Below, in pieces: positions 5,231-6,592 of a stretch of 6,592 nucleotides of DNA. The DNA is from Anaerolineales bacterium (GTDB lineage Bacteria > Chloroflexota > Anaerolineae > 4572-78 > J111). The position numbers were made by a program, and so were the translations under genes. How positions within the stretch are numbered: position 1 is the first letter of the stretch; each line of letters begins with the position of its first letter. The stretch spans positions 1 to 6,592 of the forward strand of contig JAAUSP010000437.1 of NCBI GenBank assembly GCA_012032575.1, read 5' to 3'. Below the pieces are notes generated by a model. It ran no database searches and was not told the origin of the DNA. It was given only the letters and a program-made list of their open reading frames with translations.

Positions 5231-6592
5231 ATGACACGATTAAACACAATGCCTGACCCCCGACCCCTGCTGGCCTATTTTCTATTGACCCTCGTCATGA
5301 CCTGGCCCACCGCCCTGCATCTGACCGACGGTATTCCCGGCGACGGCTTCGACGGCTGGCAGAACTATTGGAACATGTGGTGGGTCAAAAAGGCGCTCCT
5401 GGAACTTGGGACAACGCCGTTTTTCACCGATTATCTTTATCCGCCCAATGGGGCCAGCCTGCTCTTTCACACCCTCAACATTTTTAACAGCTTCTGGACG
5501 CTGCCCCTCCAACTCAATTTTGGGCTGGCGATTGCCTACAATGCGGTGGTGCTGGTCAGTTTTACCCTGGCCGGTTACGGCGGCTACCTGCTGGCCCTGG
5601 ACACCCTGACCCGCCTGCGCTTTAGCGGCCGGGGGCTGCGACCGGCGGCTTTTGTGAGCGGACTGGTTTTTACCATGTCGCCGTTTCACCTGGCCCATCT
5701 GCTGGGTCATATGCAGGTTTTTAGCATGATCTGGCCGCCGTTTTATGTACTGTGGTTAGTGCGCACGCTTCACCCTCTCCCCGTCGCTGGCGCGACTCCC
5801 CTCTCCCTGAGAGGGAGAGGGGTGGAGGGAGAGGTTCGTAATGTCGCCATTACCTGCCTCTTTCTGATTTTGGCCACCTTGGTTGACTGGTATCATACCC
5901 TCTACCTGCTCATCTTCACTGGCCTGGCCCTGCTCTGGACGTTCAGCGTTCAACGTTCAACGTTCAAACGTTTCACGCTTCACCCTCTTCTGCTTGTCCT
6001 GCTCATCGGCCTGGGCTTTGCGCTGGTGCTCTCCCCGCTGCTGGTCCCGATGATGCGGGCCGCCCGCTCGACGCCGGAGCTGCAAACAGGGTTAGAGCAA
6101 AGCATCGCCCTCTCTGCCGATCTGCTGGCCTTTATCCTGCCCTCGGAAATGCACCCGCTCTGGGGCCAGTGGGCCAAAACCATCGCCGAAAATTTCAGCA
6201 GCACCCTGTCGGAGCGGCTCATCTTTGCCGGTTTTGTGCCGCTGGCCCTGGCCGCTCTCGCCATCGGACGAAGCTGGCGGCAGCAATGGGTCAAATTTTG
6301 GGGCTTCATCACCGCCAGCTTTTTCATCCTGGCGCTGGGGCCGTACCTGCACATTGGCGGCAAAATTGTCACCGTCGGCGGCTGGCCGCTGCCGCTGCCC
6401 TATCTGCTGCTGTATCACACTGTGCCCTTCATCGGCCTCACCCGCTCCCTCAGCCGCTACGATTTAATGGTCATGCTCGGCCTCGGCGTGCTGGCCGCCA
6501 TCGGCCTGGCCTGGTTATCGGGGGTCAGGGGTCAGGGGTCAGGGGTCAGGGGTCGGAAGCCATCATCACAATTCACAATTCACAATTCACAT
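5231..6592 (+). CDS. Polytopic membrane protein, GT-C glycosyltransferase/YfhO-like, 3' end outside window
   Basis: An open frame of 454 codons runs from ATG 5231 to the right edge without a stop. It resembles large bacterial membrane proteins of the GT-C type, which use polyprenyl-phosphate sugars: helix 1 (11-30) is followed by an acidic extracytoplasmic loop GDGFDGWQNYWNMWW (37-51), then FFTDYLYPPNGASLLFHT (64-81), GLVFTMSPFHLAHLLGH (144-160), a non-membrane segment with LLAFILPSEMHPLWG (298-312), and the LTRSLSRYDLMVMLGLGVL stretch (403-421). At least ten hydrophobic helices are visible. Three loops consist of repeat-derived sequence: 178-204 (palindromic element), 237-252 (CGTTCAA array) and 431-454 (GGGGTCA and CACAATT arrays), all in frame. 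Start: ATG 5231 or ATG 5249 (same frame); neither has a good ribosome site. Likely co-transcribed with the phosphatase. Membrane topology is well supported; the enzyme class is inferred from motif style, and no donor or acceptor can be named. Confidence 0.82.
   Translation, partial: MTRLNTMPDPRPLLAYFLLTLVMTWPTALHLTDGIPGDGFDGWQNYWNMWWVKKALLELGTTPFFTDYLYPPNGASLLFHTLNIFNSFWTLPLQLNFGLAIAYNAVVLVSFTLAGYGGYLLALDTLTRLRFSGRGLRPAAFVSGLVFTMSPFHLAHLLGHMQVFSMIWPPFYVLWLVRTLHPLPVAGATPLSLRGRGVEGEVRNVAITCLFLILATLVDWYHTLYLLIFTGLALLWTFSVQRSTFKRFTLHPLLLVLLIGLGFALVLSPLLVPMMRAARSTPELQTGLEQSIALSADLLAFILPSEMHPLWGQWAKTIAENFSSTLSERLIFAGFVPLALAALAIGRSWRQQWVKFWGFITASFFILALGPYLHIGGKIVTVGGWPLPLPYLLLYHTVPFIGLTRSLSRYDLMVMLGLGVLAAIGLAWLSGVRGQGSGVRGRKPSSQFTIHNSH
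5254..5267 (+). repeat. Two heptamer units (TGACCCC, CGACCCC) at the start of the membrane-protein gene
   Basis: TGACCCC (5254-5260) and CGACCCC (5261-5267) are the reverse complement of the GGGGTCA and GGGGTCG units found at 6521-6555 of the same gene. They sit right after the second possible start codon (ATG 5249) and are read as part of MPDPRPLL, in the frame that avoids the TGA. With only two units, chance is a real alternative. Confidence 0.45.
5764..5836. repeat. Cloverleaf-like palindromic element inside a coding frame
   Basis: Three nested stems are visible. The outer stem is CCTCTCCC (5774-5781) with GGGAGAGG (5827-5834). Hairpin one is GTCGC (5783-5787) with GCGAC (5792-5796), loop TGGC. 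Hairpin two is CCCCTCTCCCT (5798-5808) with AGGGAGAGGGG (5812-5822), a perfect 11-bp stem with a GAG loop. It looks like a dispersed REP- or MITE-like element. In the membrane-protein frame it encodes residues 178-204, including TLHPLPVAGATPLSLRGRG, with no stop, and lies between two hydrophobic helices. No flanking target duplication was established. Confidence 0.75.
5940..5982 (+). repeat. Heptamer array CGTTCAA/CGTTTCA, in frame
   Basis: Units are CGTTCAG (5940-5946), CGTTCAA three times (5947-5967), one extra A (5968), CGTTTCA (5969-5975) and CGCTTCA (5976-5982). It encodes TFSVQRSTFKRFTLH (237-251), a short basic loop between two hydrophobic helices of the membrane protein. Its 3' end shares CACGCTTCACCCTCT (5974-5988) with the palindromic element's 5' end (5764-5778). 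Confidence 0.85.
6521..6555 (+). repeat. Heptamer array (GGGGTCA)x4 + GGGGTCG, in frame
   Basis: Four exact GGGGTCA units (6521-6548) and one GGGGTCG (6549-6555) are read as SGVRGQGSGVRGR, directly after a hydrophobic helix ending near residue 429. Because 7 is not a multiple of 3, the array runs through all three phases and encodes the same 7-residue cycle in any frame, with no stop on this strand. Confidence 0.9.
6567..6592 (+). repeat. Heptamer array (CACAATT)x3 plus a partial unit, cut by window edge
   Basis: Three exact CACAATT units (6567-6587) and the start of a fourth, diverging or ending as CACAT, follow the GGGGTCA array after 11 nt. They are read as QFTIHNSH at the end of the visible membrane-protein frame. 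The array touches the window edge, so its true length and whether the frame continues are unknown. Confidence 0.85.

Noticed and set aside
5282..5710. Antisense open frame opposite the start of the membrane-protein gene
   Set aside because: The + strand encodes coherent membrane helices and family-like motifs; the antisense product is Gln/Gly/Arg-rich without features.
5764..5982. Membrane-protein gene called a pseudogene because of the repeats
   Set aside because: The reading frame continues through every repeat with no stop or shift, and family-like motifs resume after each one. The 3' end is not visible, so loss further on cannot be excluded.
5980..6418. Two overlapping antisense open frames and a short + frame at 6225-6467
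   Set aside because: They arise from G+C-rich codons of the real gene, which stays open to the window end with helix-forming sequence.
6521..6592. CRISPR-like array
   Set aside because: Units are 7 nt and directly adjacent, with no spacers and no cas genes; these are simple tandem heptamers.

Overview
The window (about 57% G+C by eye) reads as a bacterial chromosome segment with six protein genes, all on the + strand. The best guess at a source is Chloroflexota, possibly an Anaerolineae-like lineage. This rests on style only: Ala/Leu-rich proteins, a GTG start, weak Shine-Dalgarno sites, many short tandem and palindromic repeats, and a GT-C-like membrane protein of a type common in that phylum. 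No rRNA, tRNA or phylogenetic marker is present, so the assignment is an inference.

Layout: (1) 7-2451, an 814-residue soluble all-helical protein with TPR-like stretches; its frame is open to the left edge, so the true start may lie outside the window. (2) 2557-3462, a ten-helix EamA/DMT-type transporter starting at GTG, behind a weak possible promoter. (3) 3463-3540, a gap filled by an inverted pair of nonamer arrays. (4) 3541-3903, a small three-helix membrane protein of unknown function, overlapping by 26 nt (5) 3878-4450, a clear DUF1990 (UPF0548) protein. (6) 4451-4618, a 168-nt gap with a good sigma70-type promoter (TTGACT-17-GATAAT) followed by a 17-bp inverted repeat. (7) 4619-5215, a PAP2-superfamily phosphatase related to the BcrC type, in which the usual histidine of the second catalytic motif is absent. 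(8) 5231-6592, the first 454 codons of a polytopic membrane protein resembling GT-C glycosyltransferase/YfhO-like proteins, open at the right edge.

The genes do not form an obvious pathway. The last two may form one transcription unit (15-nt gap) acting on lipid-linked or cell-envelope substrates; the transporter and DUF1990 pair look like ordinary housekeeping or accessory genes. I see no defence system, mobile-element gene or CRISPR array.

The most notable signal is in the last gene. A cloverleaf-like palindromic element and three heptanucleotide tandem arrays lie inside its reading frame without breaking it. Each sits in a predicted short, positively charged loop between membrane helices, and each heptamer array is in the orientation that gives no stop codon in any of the three frames. 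Related words also occur in the gap before the phosphatase gene, there as an inverted repeat.
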